64,000 bases of DNA from NCBI GenBank assembly GCA_958366985.1, contig CATXDC010000009.1, forward strand, positions 1 to 64,000, read 5' to 3'. A program made the position numbers and the translations under genes. The DNA comes from an uncultured Oscillospiraceae bacterium. Lineage in GTDB: Bacteria; Bacillota; Clostridia; Oscillospirales; Acutalibacteraceae. The notes beneath the pieces are model-generated. The model was not told the DNA's origin. It ran no database searches and worked only from the letters and a program-made list of their open reading frames with translations. Below, in pieces: positions 51,769 to 60,834 of this stretch; within the stretch, counting starts at the first letter, position 1, and each line of letters begins with the position of its first letter.

Positions 51769-51808
51769 GTTGTCGGGGTACAGCTTTTTTGTTGCTGCCC
51801 GGAACAAC
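51769..51808 (+). promoter_or_regulatory. 5'-terminal hairpin of the ppdK mRNA
   Basis: Interrupted stem of 13 pairs: GTTGT-CGGG-CAGC with GCTG-CCCG-ACAAC, 9-base loop, bulges of 3 and 2. It starts about 2 bases after the predicted transcription start. Confidence 0.5.
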
Positions 51809-51844
51809 ACAAGGACACAAAAAAATTAATGGAGGTAGATCCCG

Positions 51845-54490
51845 ATGAGCTACAAGTATGTTTACCTGTTCAGCGAAGGTAACGGCACAATGAGAGAAAT
51901 CCTCGGCGGTAAGGGCGCAAACCTTGCTGAGATGACAAATCTCGGTATGCCTGTTCCCCAGGGCTTCACTGTTTCTACAGAAGCTTGCACACGCTACTAT
52001 GATGACGGAAAAGTTATCGCTTCCGACATCGAGGAGCAGATTTATGAATATCTCGGAAAGATGGAGGAAATCAACGGTAAGAAGTTTGGCGATACAAAGA
52101 ATCCCCTTCTTGTTTCCGTTCGTTCAGGTGCAAGAGCATCCATGCCCGGCATGATGGACACAATCCTTAACCTCGGTCTTAACGATGAGGTTGCTGCTGG
52201 TCTTATTGCAGGTAACCCCGATCCCAAGTTTGAAAGATTCGTTTACGACTCATATCGTCGTTTCATCCAGATGTTCTCCGACGTTGTTATGGAGCTTTCC
52301 AAGAAGCGTTTCGAAGAGATCATCGACGATGTTAAGGCTAAGAAGGGCGTAAAGAACGACATCGATCTTGATGTTAACGATATGAAAGAGCTCGTTAAGC
52401 TCTTCAAAGAGTTCTATAAGTCAGAGAAAGGTGAGGATTTCCCCACCGATCCCAAAACTCAGCTTATGGAAGCTATCAAGGCTGTTTTCCGTTCATGGGA
52501 CAACCCCCGTGCAAACGTTTACCGCCGCATGAACGACATTCCCTATTCATGGGGTACTGCCGTTAACGTTCAGCCCATGGTTTTCGGTAACCTTAACGAG
52601 AATTCAGGTACAGGCGTTGCCTTCACACGTGACCCCGCTACTGGCGAAAAGGCTCTCTTCGGTGAGTACCTTATCAACGCTCAGGGTGAAGACGTTGTTG
52701 CAGGCGTTCGTACTCCCTCCCCCATTGCAAAGCTTAAGGAGGATATGCCTGAGGTTTACAATCAGTTCGCAGAGATTGCTAACAGACTTGAGAACCACTA
52801 CAAAGATATGCAGGATATGGAGTTCACTATCGAAAACGGTAAGCTCTATATGCTTCAGACAAGAAACGGTAAGAGAACAGCTGCTGCTGCTCTTAAGATC
52901 GCCGTTGACCTTGTTGACGAGGGCATGATCGACGAGGAAGAAGCAGTTCTTCGTGTTGAGCCCAAGCAGCTTGACGCTCTTCTTCATCCCCAGTTCGATG
53001 CTAAAGCTCTTAAGGCTGCTACTCCCGTTGGAGCAGGTCTTGCTGCTTCTCCCGGAGCTGCTTGCGGTAAAGTTGTCTTCACAGCTGAAGACGCTAAAGA
53101 GTGGGCTGAAAAAGGCGAGAAGGTTGTTCTTGTTCGTCTTGAGACAAGCCCCGAGGACATCGAGGGTATGGCTGCCGCTCAGGGTATCCTGACAGTTCGC
53201 GGCGGTATGACTTCTCACGCTGCTGTTGTTGCTCGTGGTATGGGTACATGCTGCGTTTCCGGCTGCGGTGAAATCACAATGCACGCTGATCAGAAGTACT
53301 TCGAGCTTGCTGGCAAGGAGTACCACGAGGGCGACTACATCTCCCTTGACGGTTCAACAGGTAAGATCTACGGTGAGGCTATCCCCACTGTTGAAGCTGA
53401 AATTTCCGGCGACTTCGGCCGCTTCATGGCTTGGGCTGACGAGAGAAGAGTTCTCAAAGTTCGCACCAACGCTGATAACCCCAGAGATACAGCTCAGGCT
53501 GTTCACTTCGGCGCAGAGGGCATCGGCCTTTGCCGTACAGAGCACATGTTCTTTGAAGGCGACAGAATCAAGGCTATCCGTGAGATGATCGTTTCAAAGA
53601 CAGTTGAAGAGAGAGAAAAGGCTCTTGCTAAGATCCTTCCCCTTCAGCAGGGCGACTTCGAGGCTATGTACAGAGAGCTTGCTGGACGTCCCATGACAGT
53701 CCGCTTCCTCGATCCGCCTCTCCACGAGTTCGTTCCTCAGAAGGAAGAAGATATCGTTGAGCTTGCTGGCGAGATGAACATCTCCGTTGACGAGCTTAAG
53801 GCAATTATCGAAGGCCTTCACGAGTTCAACCCCATGATGGGTCACAGAGGATGCCGTCTTGCAGTAACTTATCCCGAAATTGCTGCAATGCAGACAACAG
53901 CTGTTATCAAGGCTGCTATTGCTGTTAACGCTGAGCATCCTGAGTACAACATCGTTCCTGAGATCATGATTCCCCTTGTTGGCGAAATCAAAGAGCTCAA
54001 GTTCGTTAAGGATGTTGTTACTAAGACTGCTGACGCAATCATCGCTGACGCAGGCGTTGAGCTTTCATACAAAGTTGGTACAATGATCGAGATCCCCCGT
54101 GCAGCTCTTACAGCTGACGAGATCGCTCAGGAAGCAGAGTTCTTCAGCTTCGGTACTAACGACCTTACTCAGATGACATTCGGCTTTAGCCGTGATGACG
54201 CTGGTAAGTTCCTTGACGCTTACTATGATAACAAGATCTACGAGTCAGATCCCTTCGCTAAGCTTGACCAGGTTGGCGTTGGTAAGCTCGTTAAGATGGC
54301 TGCTGAGCTTGGCCGCAAGACACGTCCCGACATCAAACTCGGAATCTGCGGTGAGCACGGCGGAGATCCCAGCTCTGTTGAGTTCTGCCACAACATCGGC
54401 CTCAACTATGTTTCCTGCTCACCTTACCGTGTGCCGATCGCACGTCTTGCTGCTGCACAGGCTGCTATCAAGGAAAAGAGAGCTAAATAA
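51845..54490 (+). CDS. ppdK: Pyruvate, phosphate dikinase
   Basis: 881 aa, interconverting pyruvate + ATP + Pi with PEP + AMP + PPi in the cytoplasm. The N-terminal ATP-grasp starts with SEGNGTMREILGGKGANLAEM. The phosphohistidine domain carries His458 in GGMTSHAAVVARGMG. The C-terminal PEP/pyruvate barrel has the catalytic Cys in KLGICGEHGGDP near 838. Length is family-typical. Codon bias is very strong. In clostridia PPDK runs glycolytically with PPi or supports PEP supply. GGAGG lies upstream. A strong terminator follows. Confidence 0.96.
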   Translation: MSYKYVYLFSEGNGTMREILGGKGANLAEMTNLGMPVPQGFTVSTEACTRYYDDGKVIASDIEEQIYEYLGKMEEINGKKFGDTKNPLLVSVRSGARASMPGMMDTILNLGLNDEVAAGLIAGNPDPKFERFVYDSYRRFIQMFSDVVMELSKKRFEEIIDDVKAKKGVKNDIDLDVNDMKELVKLFKEFYKSEKGEDFPTDPKTQLMEAIKAVFRSWDNPRANVYRRMNDIPYSWGTAVNVQPMVFGNLNENSGTGVAFTRDPATGEKALFGEYLINAQGEDVVAGVRTPSPIAKLKEDMPEVYNQFAEIANRLENHYKDMQDMEFTIENGKLYMLQTRNGKRTAAAALKIAVDLVDEGMIDEEEAVLRVEPKQLDALLHPQFDAKALKAATPVGAGLAASPGAACGKVVFTAEDAKEWAEKGEKVVLVRLETSPEDIEGMAAAQGILTVRGGMTSHAAVVARGMGTCCVSGCGEITMHADQKYFELAGKEYHEGDYISLDGSTGKIYGEAIPTVEAEISGDFGRFMAWADERRVLKVRTNADNPRDTAQAVHFGAEGIGLCRTEHMFFEGDRIKAIREMIVSKTVEEREKALAKILPLQQGDFEAMYRELAGRPMTVRFLDPPLHEFVPQKEEDIVELAGEMNISVDELKAIIEGLHEFNPMMGHRGCRLAVTYPEIAAMQTTAVIKAAIAVNAEHPEYNIVPEIMIPLVGEIKELKFVKDVVTKTADAIIADAGVELSYKVGTMIEIPRAALTADEIAQEAEFFSFGTNDLTQMTFGFSRDDAGKFLDAYYDNKIYESDPFAKLDQVGVGKLVKMAAELGRKTRPDIKLGICGEHGGDPSSVEFCHNIGLNYVSCSPYRVPIARLAAAQAAIKEKRAK

Positions 54491-54520
54491 GTTAATATTT
54501 AAGGTTTCTTAAATAAACTT

Positions 54521-54555
54521 ACCACCCGAAGCTTCGGCTTCGGGTGGTTTTTGTT
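54521..54555 (+). terminator. Terminator of ppdK
   Basis: Eleven-bp perfect arms (54521-54531 and 54538-54548), then a T-run. Confidence 0.88.
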
Positions 54556-54772
54556 TTACCGCATTTTAGCTCCATTAAAACACATGCAAATTCCGACTGC
54601 AAAAACGACTGTGATATTTTATAATAATCTCAAAAGCAGAGTGACCATTCTCTTTTATACAATGTGATTTAGTCACAGTAATTTTAAATATATATGATAT
54701 AATAAAACAAAATTTATAACCGGATTCGACTATTATTTAAGAACAACAATTGCAATTAAACAAGGAGAAACT

Positions 54773-55435
54773 ATGCAGTACTTTATTTCGTTTTTGGAAG
54801 GAATTGTAACATTTATATCCCCCTGTCTTCTGCCTATGCTGCCCATATACATTTCTTATTTTGCAGGGGACAAAGAGCAAAACAGCAAAACCACCTTTAA
54901 AAATGCACTGGGATTTGTGCTTGGCTTTACGGCTGTATTTGTAGCTTTAGGCGCTCTGGCCGGAACTTTGGGCAGCTTCCTGAAAGAGTATCAGACTGTC
55001 GTAAACATCGTAACCGGCGCTGTGGTAATATTCTTCGGACTGCATTTTCTCGGAATTTTTCAGCTCAGTATATTCAAAGGCTTCAAAAGCTCAGGAATCA
55101 ATAAAGAGCTGGGATTTTTCTCGGCAATGGTTTTCGGTATAATATTTTCCATTGGCTGGACCCCATGTGTAGGTGCTTTTCTCGGTTCGGCGCTGATGAT
55201 GGCTTCCCAGCAGGGCGAAACCCTGACCGGCGTTATAATGCTTCTGTGTTATTCTCTGGGACTTGGCATTCCCTTTGTGGTGAGCGCAATGCTTATAGAT
55301 AAACTCAAAACGGTATTCGGCTTTATCAAAAAGCACTACAATGTAATAAATAAAATATGCGGAATTCTTTTAATTGCGGTAGGTCTGTTTATGATGACGG
55401 GACTGCTTGGAAGAGTCCTCAGCGTACTGGGATAA
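54773..55435 (+). CDS. ccdA: CcdA-type thiol-redox membrane transporter
   Basis: 220 aa, six membrane helices. The two redox Cys sit in FISPCLLPMLPIYISY near residue 19 and SIGWTPCVGAF near 128, as in CcdA/DsbD-beta. It passes electrons from cytoplasmic thioredoxin across the membrane to outward-facing thiol oxidoreductases. AAGGAG lies before the start. It is followed 12 bases later by a TlpA-like partner, the expected acceptor, and further by thioredoxin and its reductase. Confidence 0.9.
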   Translation: MQYFISFLEGIVTFISPCLLPMLPIYISYFAGDKEQNSKTTFKNALGFVLGFTAVFVALGALAGTLGSFLKEYQTVVNIVTGAVVIFFGLHFLGIFQLSIFKGFKSSGINKELGFFSAMVFGIIFSIGWTPCVGAFLGSALMMASQQGETLTGVIMLLCYSLGLGIPFVVSAMLIDKLKTVFGFIKKHYNVINKICGILLIAVGLFMMTGLLGRVLSVLG

Positions 55436-55447
55436 GGAGATGAAGAA

Positions 55448-56020
55448 ATGAATAAAAAAATTAAATTTATTGTAATCACCGCCGTGGCAATAGCAGTATT
55501 TGCAGGTATTTATTTTCTGTACGGAATATTAAAGGAAAATTACGCACCGGAACAATTTTCGAATAATTCTCAAAATTCATCTCAAACTGATAACAAGGAA
55601 AACAGCGATTACAAAGCTCCGGACTTCACAGTGTTCGATGAAGAAGGAAATGAGGTAAAACTCAGCGACTATGCCGGAAAACCCGTTGTTATCAATTTCT
55701 GGGCGTCATGGTGCCACTACTGCAAGGTAGAGATGCCCGATTTTAACGAAGCCTATCACAACAATCCCGATATCCAGTTTTTAATGATAAACGTAACCGA
55801 CGGCCGCCAGGAGACAATGGATTCAGCCAAGGAGTTTTTAGAAAAGGGTAACTATGATTTTCCTGTATTTTACGACAAAAATCTTAATGCGGCATCCACT
55901 TATGGAGCCTCCGGTCTTCCCATGACATTTTTCGTTGACAAAAACGGTAATCTCGTCACTTACGCAGGCGGCATGCTCACTGCCGAAAACCTTGCCAAAG
56001 GCATTGAGATGATAAAATAA
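55448..56020 (+). CDS. TlpA/ResA-like membrane-anchored thioredoxin
   Basis: 190 aa. One N-terminal anchor (about 6-27), a Ser/Asn/Gln-rich spacer, then a thioredoxin domain of the AhpC-TSA/TlpA group: PDFTVFDEEGNEVKLSDY and the active site WASWCHYCKVEMPDF near Cys96/Cys99. The domain faces outside and would receive electrons from CcdA. Client proteins are unknown; no cytochrome-c genes are present here. AAGGAGATG precedes the start. Confidence 0.9.
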   Translation: MNKKIKFIVITAVAIAVFAGIYFLYGILKENYAPEQFSNNSQNSSQTDNKENSDYKAPDFTVFDEEGNEVKLSDYAGKPVVINFWASWCHYCKVEMPDFNEAYHNNPDIQFLMINVTDGRQETMDSAKEFLEKGNYDFPVFYDKNLNAASTYGASGLPMTFFVDKNGNLVTYAGGMLTAENLAKGIEMIK

Positions 56021-56120
56021 AGTTTATGTGACAATATCACTGAAAACAAAAGAAAAATGAACTATACTGTAACCACAGAGCAAAAAAGCATCTGTTATAT
56101 AGATTAAAGGAGTGTTACAA

Positions 56121-56429
56121 ATGTCTGTTATAAAAATTGATAAAAATAATTTCGAAAACGAAGTTTTAAAAAGCGATAAAAAGGTACTGCTTGATTTCTA
56201 CGCCGATTGGTGCGGTCCGTGCCGAATGGTAGGACCCATTGTAGAGGAAATCGCAAATGAGCATCCTGAATACAAAGTGTGCAAAATCAATGTGGATGAG
56301 CAGCCCGAACTCGCTTCTGCCTTCCAGGTTATGAGCATCCCCTCACTTTTCGTAATGGAAAACGGAAAGGTAGTAAACCATTCAATGGGAGCTAAACCCA
56401 AGGCACAGATTCTCAATATGCTTGCCTGA
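56121..56429 (+). CDS. trxA: Thioredoxin
   Basis: 102-aa cytoplasmic thioredoxin with the canonical active site DWCGPCRMVGP and a cis-Pro in MSIPSLFVM. ATG 56121 follows AAAGGAG; the start at 56112 is disfavoured. It would be reduced by TrxB encoded 0.7 kb downstream and in turn feed CcdA. A terminator follows. Confidence 0.94.
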   Translation: MSVIKIDKNNFENEVLKSDKKVLLDFYADWCGPCRMVGPIVEEIANEHPEYKVCKINVDEQPELASAFQVMSIPSLFVMENGKVVNHSMGAKPKAQILNMLA

Positions 56430-56439
56430 TATACCAAAC

Positions 56440-56470
56440 GCCGCAGGAAAATTTCTGCGGCTTGTTTTTT
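56440..56470 (+). terminator. Terminator of trxA
   Basis: Seven-bp perfect arms (56440-56446 and 56455-56461), then TTGTTTTTT. Confidence 0.8.
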
Positions 56471-56645
56471 CATATATCGTCAACGCATAAAGCTTTCGAT
56501 GCCCACTGAATATTTACACCTTGGCATATAAAGAGATAAGGTATATAATAAATTTTAGCGTCAAATAAGTATGCCTTTAAATTCATGTGCTTTGATTACA
56601 GGCATACAAACATAAAATTAAAATTCATAAAGGGAGTTTTAGTCT

Positions 56646-57047
56646 ATGAAAATAGCAGTAACTTACGAAAACGGAAACATTTTTCAGCATTTCGGCCACA
56701 CAGAACAGTTTAAAATATACGAAACCGAAAACAACGCCGTAATTAACTCATTTATTCTTGACACAAACGGAAGCGGACACGGTGCACTTGCCGGATTTCT
56801 TAAAGCAAACAGTGTTAATGTGCTCATCTGCGGCGGTATAGGCGGCGGAGCACAGACAGCTCTTGCCAATGCCGGAATCAGACTTTTCGGCGGAGCTCAG
56901 GGCAGCGCCGATGATGCCGTAAACGCTTTTCTTGCAGGAAAGCTGATTTTTAATCCCAACGTAATGTGCAGCCATCACAGCCATGAACACGCTGAGGGCG
57001 GACACACTTGTGGAGACCACGGCTGCGGCAAGAACAACTGCAAATAA
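56646..57047 (+). CDS. NifX/NafY-type FeMo-cofactor-like protein with His/Cys tail
   Basis: 133 aa. Residues 1-105 form the dinitrogenase iron-molybdenum cofactor biosynthesis fold (MKIAVTYENGNIFQHFGHTEQF; LICGGIGGGAQTAL). The last 28 residues are rich in His and Cys (MCSHHSHEHAEGGHTCGDHGCGKNNCK region), an obvious metal-binding tail. No nitrogenase genes are present, so a role in Fe-S or other metal-cluster handling is more likely. AAAGGGAG precedes the start. It lies between trxA and trxB in its own small unit. Confidence 0.85.
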   Translation: MKIAVTYENGNIFQHFGHTEQFKIYETENNAVINSFILDTNGSGHGALAGFLKANSVNVLICGGIGGGAQTALANAGIRLFGGAQGSADDAVNAFLAGKLIFNPNVMCSHHSHEHAEGGHTCGDHGCGKNNCK

Positions 57048-57127
57048 ATATTAAGTGACATCATCACAGACAAAAAAGCTTTTTTCGGGTATATTATCAA
57101 TAAGAAATCCGAAAGGAGCTTTTTGTT

Positions 57128-58048
57128 ATGGAAAATAAAATTTACGATACAATTATAATAGGCGGAGGTCCCGCAGGATATACGGCTGCTTTATATGCAG
57201 TTCGAGCAGGTCTTGACACCCTTGTGCTGGAAAAATTTTCAGCCGGCGGTCAGATGACCCAGACTCAGCAGATAGACAACTACCCCGGCTATGAAGAAGG
57301 CATAGACGGCTTCACCTTAGGATATAAAATGCAGCAGAGCGCCGAGCGCTTCGGCTCAAAAACCATACAGACGGAGGTTTTATCCGCCGATTTAAAGGCA
57401 TCGCCTAAAAAAGTGACCACGGATATGGGCAATTTCTTTGCAAAGACTGTGATCATAGCCACGGGAGCAGATCACAGGCACTTAGGAATTAAAGACGAGG
57501 AAAAACTCATTGGCAAGGGCGTAGCCTACTGCGCAGCCTGCGACGGTATGCTCTACAGAGGGAAAACTGTCGCAGTTGTAGGCGGAGGCAATTCCGCTGC
57601 AGCAGATGCCCTTTTGCTCTCTAAAATCTGCGAAAAAGTATATGTAATTCACCGCCGTGATACCATGAGGGCAACAAAGATATATCACGATCCCCTGATG
57701 AAAGAAAAAAACATTGAGTTCAAATGGAACTCCCAGGTGGATAAACTTCTCTATGACGAAAAAATCAAGGGAGTCGTGCTCAAAAACAAGGACGGCAGCA
57801 CACAGGAAATTGACCTTGACGGTCTCTTTGTCAGTATAGGCAGAAACCCTGCCACTGAGATGTTCAGAGATCAGCTGGAGCTGGACTCTTCAGGCTACAT
57901 TGTTGCAGATGAAAGCACCAAAACAAATTTGCCGGGAGTATTTGCCGCAGGTGACGTAAGGACAAAAGCGGTGCGTCAGATTATAACGGCCGCAGCGGAC
58001 GGCGCAGTTGCCGCTCATTTTGCCGAAGAATTTATTGCGAACAGTTAA
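57128..58048 (+). CDS. trxB: Thioredoxin-disulfide reductase
   Basis: 306-aa NAD(P)H- or ferredoxin-dependent flavoprotein that reduces thioredoxin. FAD motif GGGPAGYTAAL is at the N-terminus, the redox-active Cys135/Cys138 is in YCAACDGMLYRG, the second nucleotide motif is VVGGGNSAAADA, and GVFAAGDVR is near the C-terminus. AAAGGAG precedes the start. A terminator follows. Confidence 0.94.
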   Translation: MENKIYDTIIIGGGPAGYTAALYAVRAGLDTLVLEKFSAGGQMTQTQQIDNYPGYEEGIDGFTLGYKMQQSAERFGSKTIQTEVLSADLKASPKKVTTDMGNFFAKTVIIATGADHRHLGIKDEEKLIGKGVAYCAACDGMLYRGKTVAVVGGGNSAAADALLLSKICEKVYVIHRRDTMRATKIYHDPLMKEKNIEFKWNSQVDKLLYDEKIKGVVLKNKDGSTQEIDLDGLFVSIGRNPATEMFRDQLELDSSGYIVADESTKTNLPGVFAAGDVRTKAVRQIITAAADGAVAAHFAEEFIANS

Positions 58049-58620
58049 AATTTAAAAGTAAGACACAAAAGGCGCTGCTTTTGCAGTGCCTTTTTTCATT
58101 GTATAAACTGTAAATGAAAACGGAAAATTATTTGCCAACACATGGGTTAATTTTTACACAGAATATATTTATATCCGTTTTTCTCCTGCCTTTTGCAAAT
58201 ATTAACTTGTATATTTTTTACTTATTTCAGAAAAATAATCTAATCAAAACTTATGAAATGTTATTTGTTAATTGGTTATAAGTTATAGATAAAATTGCTT
58301 TAAGAGGTCTTTTCTGCTTTGTATCAATCTTATGCTGTTTAGTTGATCGTCCGCTAATATTTTGTTTTTTAAAATATAATAGTAAAAATTTTTCTTATTT
58401 TTTGCTGTATACAATATAATTTTCTAAAATATTCTGGATGCCGCCTTGAAAAAATTATCGTATTTGTGCAGGTTTTCTTTCATTTTTTATCAATTATTAA
58501 CATTGACATATCTGTCACAAATGGTAGGATTATTATATCGGAACTAAAATTTTCTTTTGGAAATTTTAGGGATTTTTTGACCGAATCTTATGTGCCCTTA
58601 CGGCAGAAAGGAAGATATTT
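58049..58620. other. AT-rich intergenic region before the sialic-acid-type operon
   Basis: About 570 bases. After the trxB terminator I see no open frame. A TTGACA at 58504-58509 has TAGGAT at 15 bases or GATTAT at 18 bases downstream, a weak promoter candidate. An A/T stem CTAAAATTT/AAATTTTAG (about 58544-58569) followed by six T lies in the leader and may act as an attenuator. Confidence 0.4.
58068..58096 (+). terminator. Terminator of trxB
   Basis: Eleven-bp arms with one wobble around TTTT, then six T. Confidence 0.85.
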
Positions 58621-59544
58621 ATGAGAAATCTTGAAAAGTACAAGGGTATTATCCCGGCGTTTTACGCCTGCTATGATGACAACGGAGCAATTTCTCCCGA
58701 AAGAGTAAGAGCTCTTACAGAGCATCTGCTTAAAAAAGGCGTTAAAGGTGTCTATGTTTGCGGCTCATCAGGCGAATGCATTTATCAGAGCGTTGCAGAG
58801 CGCAAAGTAGTTCTTGAAAACGTTATGGCTGTTGCCAAGGGCAAAATGACAGTTATCGCACACGTTGCCTGCAATAATACTGCTGACAGCGTTGAGCTTG
58901 CAGCTCATGCAGAAGCACAGGGCGTTGATGCTATTGCAGCAATTCCGCCCATCTACTTCCGTCTGCCCGAATACGCTATTGCCGATTACTGGAACGCAAT
59001 GAGCGCAGCAGCTCCCAACACCGACTTTGTTATCTATAACATTCCTCAGCTTGCAGGCGTTGCTCTTACAATGAGCCTGTTCGAAAAGATGAAGGAAAAC
59101 AAAAACGTCGTAGCAGTCAAGAACAGCTCCATGCCCACTCAGGACATCCAGATGTTCAAGGATTCCGGCGGAAAGGACTTCATCGTATTTAACGGTCCCG
59201 ACGAGCAGTTTATCGCAGGACGTGCAATCGGCGCTGACGGCGGAATCGGCGGAACATATGCAGTTATGCCGGAGCTTTTCCTCAAGGCTGACGAGCTTTT
59301 CAGAGCCGGACGCATTGATGATGCACGCAAAATTCAGTATGAAATCGACAGAATCATCTATGCTATGTGCGCATGCAAGGGAAATCTTTATGCTGTTATG
59401 AAGGAAATTCTCCGCATCCGTGAGAACCTTGACATCGGCGGAGTTCGTCCTCCCATGCCCAACCTTTATCCCGAGGATATGCCTCAGGTTAAAAAGGCAG
59501 CGGCTATGATTGACGAAGCTATGAAAATGGCTGCCGCCCTTTAA
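58621..59544 (+). CDS. nanA: N-acetylneuraminate lyase-like DHDPS-family aldolase
   Basis: 307-aa class I aldolase of the DapA/NanA family. The Schiff-base Lys is K167 in VAVKNSS, Tyr139 is in VIYNIPQL, and the carboxylate-binding CGSSGE is near 49. Gene context decides the role: an AGE epimerase, an SSS symporter and a YhcH protein follow, the usual set for sialic-acid breakdown to ManNAc and pyruvate. Motif reading alone cannot rule out a related keto-acid aldolase. Confidence 0.8.
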   Translation: MRNLEKYKGIIPAFYACYDDNGAISPERVRALTEHLLKKGVKGVYVCGSSGECIYQSVAERKVVLENVMAVAKGKMTVIAHVACNNTADSVELAAHAEAQGVDAIAAIPPIYFRLPEYAIADYWNAMSAAAPNTDFVIYNIPQLAGVALTMSLFEKMKENKNVVAVKNSSMPTQDIQMFKDSGGKDFIVFNGPDEQFIAGRAIGADGGIGGTYAVMPELFLKADELFRAGRIDDARKIQYEIDRIIYAMCACKGNLYAVMKEILRIRENLDIGGVRPPMPNLYPEDMPQVKKAAAMIDEAMKMAAAL

Positions 59545-59586
59545 TAACAAGCAATAAGATTTTACCGAGATTTGGAGGACTTACCA

Positions 59587-60792
59587 TTGGATAAGCAGAA
59601 GCTTATAGAAGCGCAGAAATGGATAAAAAACGAACTTAATGTATGTGCCGATTTTTGGCTTAAAAACGGCATGGATAAAGAAAACGGCGGTGTTTACACC
59701 TGCCTTGACAGAAAAGGTGAAGTATATTCCACTGATAAGAGCGTTTGGATGCAGGGACGCTGTGCATGGACCTTTGCACATCTTTGCCGTCTTTACGGAA
59801 AACGTGACGAGTGGATGGAAGCTTCAAAGTCATGCCTTGACTTTATGGAAAAATACTGCATAAACCCCGATGCTGACGGACGTATGTACTTTACCGTTAC
59901 AGCAGAGGGCAAACCTCTTCGCCAGCGCCGCTACTGCTTCAGCGAAGGTTTTTATGCAATTGCAAACGCTGAATATTACGGTCTTACAGGGGAAAAGGTA
60001 TATATTGACCGTGCAAGAAGAGCCTATGAGCTTATCTATAAGCTCAACAACGGCCTTATTGACGATCCCACAGGACTCGGTCCTAAGACAATCCCCGAAA
60101 CAAGAACCGGACGTGCTCTTGCAGATCCGATGATATTCCTCAACATAATCAGCGTACTTCGCAGAGTGGACCCGGAACACCGTGAGGAATACGATAAGAG
60201 AAGCGCCGAGTGCACAGAGGCTATCTTTAAATATCATTATCATCCTGAGCTTAAATGCACCCTTGAAAGTGTTGCTCCCGACGGAACACCTGAGCTGTGG
60301 TACACAGCAGGCAGAGTTGTAAACCCCGGCCACGATATTGAGTGCAGCTGGTTCCTTATGGAAGAGGCAAATTACCGCAAGGATGAAGAGATTCACAAAA
60401 ATGCGGAGCAGATTTTCCGCAATGCCATCGAAGCCGGCTGGGATAACACCTACGGCGGACTTCTCTATTTCATCGACTGCCTCGGAAAGCCCACAGAAGC
60501 TTACGAGCACGACATGAAGCTCTGGTGGCCGCACAATGAAATAATGATAGCTTCCCTTATGGCTTACCGTGATACCGGCGACGAGTATTATGCAGACTGG
60601 TTCTTTAAGACTCTTGATTACTGTAAAGAGCATTTTGCCGATCCCCAATACGGCGAGTGGTACGGATATCTCCGCCGTGACGGACTTCCCACTGAGCCGT
60701 CAACAAAGGGCAGCACATTCAAAGGTCCTTTCCACCTGCCTCGTATGCTCAGCATGACTGACAAAATGCTTGACGAGATTTTAAGTAAATAA
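59587..60792 (+). CDS. AGE-family epimerase (N-acylglucosamine 2-epimerase)
   Basis: 401-aa alpha/alpha-barrel of the N-acylglucosamine 2-epimerase family, which interconverts ManNAc and GlcNAc; cellobiose 2-epimerases share the fold. Typical blocks are VWMQGRCAWTFAHL, YCFSEGFYAIAN, GHDIECSWFLMEEA and LWWPHNEIMIA. TTG 59587 has GGAGG 8 bases upstream. It follows nanA by 42 bases. In this context it would take ManNAc from NanA to GlcNAc without the NanK/NanE kinase route. Confidence 0.85.
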   Translation: MDKQKLIEAQKWIKNELNVCADFWLKNGMDKENGGVYTCLDRKGEVYSTDKSVWMQGRCAWTFAHLCRLYGKRDEWMEASKSCLDFMEKYCINPDADGRMYFTVTAEGKPLRQRRYCFSEGFYAIANAEYYGLTGEKVYIDRARRAYELIYKLNNGLIDDPTGLGPKTIPETRTGRALADPMIFLNIISVLRRVDPEHREEYDKRSAECTEAIFKYHYHPELKCTLESVAPDGTPELWYTAGRVVNPGHDIECSWFLMEEANYRKDEEIHKNAEQIFRNAIEAGWDNTYGGLLYFIDCLGKPTEAYEHDMKLWWPHNEIMIASLMAYRDTGDEYYADWFFKTLDYCKEHFADPQYGEWYGYLRRDGLPTEPSTKGSTFKGPFHLPRMLSMTDKMLDEILSK

Positions 60793-60834
60793 AAACGCTT
60801 TAAGAGCGTAAATTAAAAAAAGAGAGGTGCAATG

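Noticed and set aside
52604..53326. Long open frame antisense to ppdK (240 aa)
   Set aside because: It is a shadow of the strongly biased codons of ppdK, rich in Ser/Leu/Asn with no ribosome site or domain. Similar antisense frames over nanA and the AGE epimerase were dropped for the same reason.
58265..58282. Rex-like sequence TTGTTAATTGGTTATAAG upstream of nanA
   Set aside because: The right half-site departs from consensus at three positions and lies more than 300 bases before the gene, in very AT-rich DNA where such matches arise by chance.
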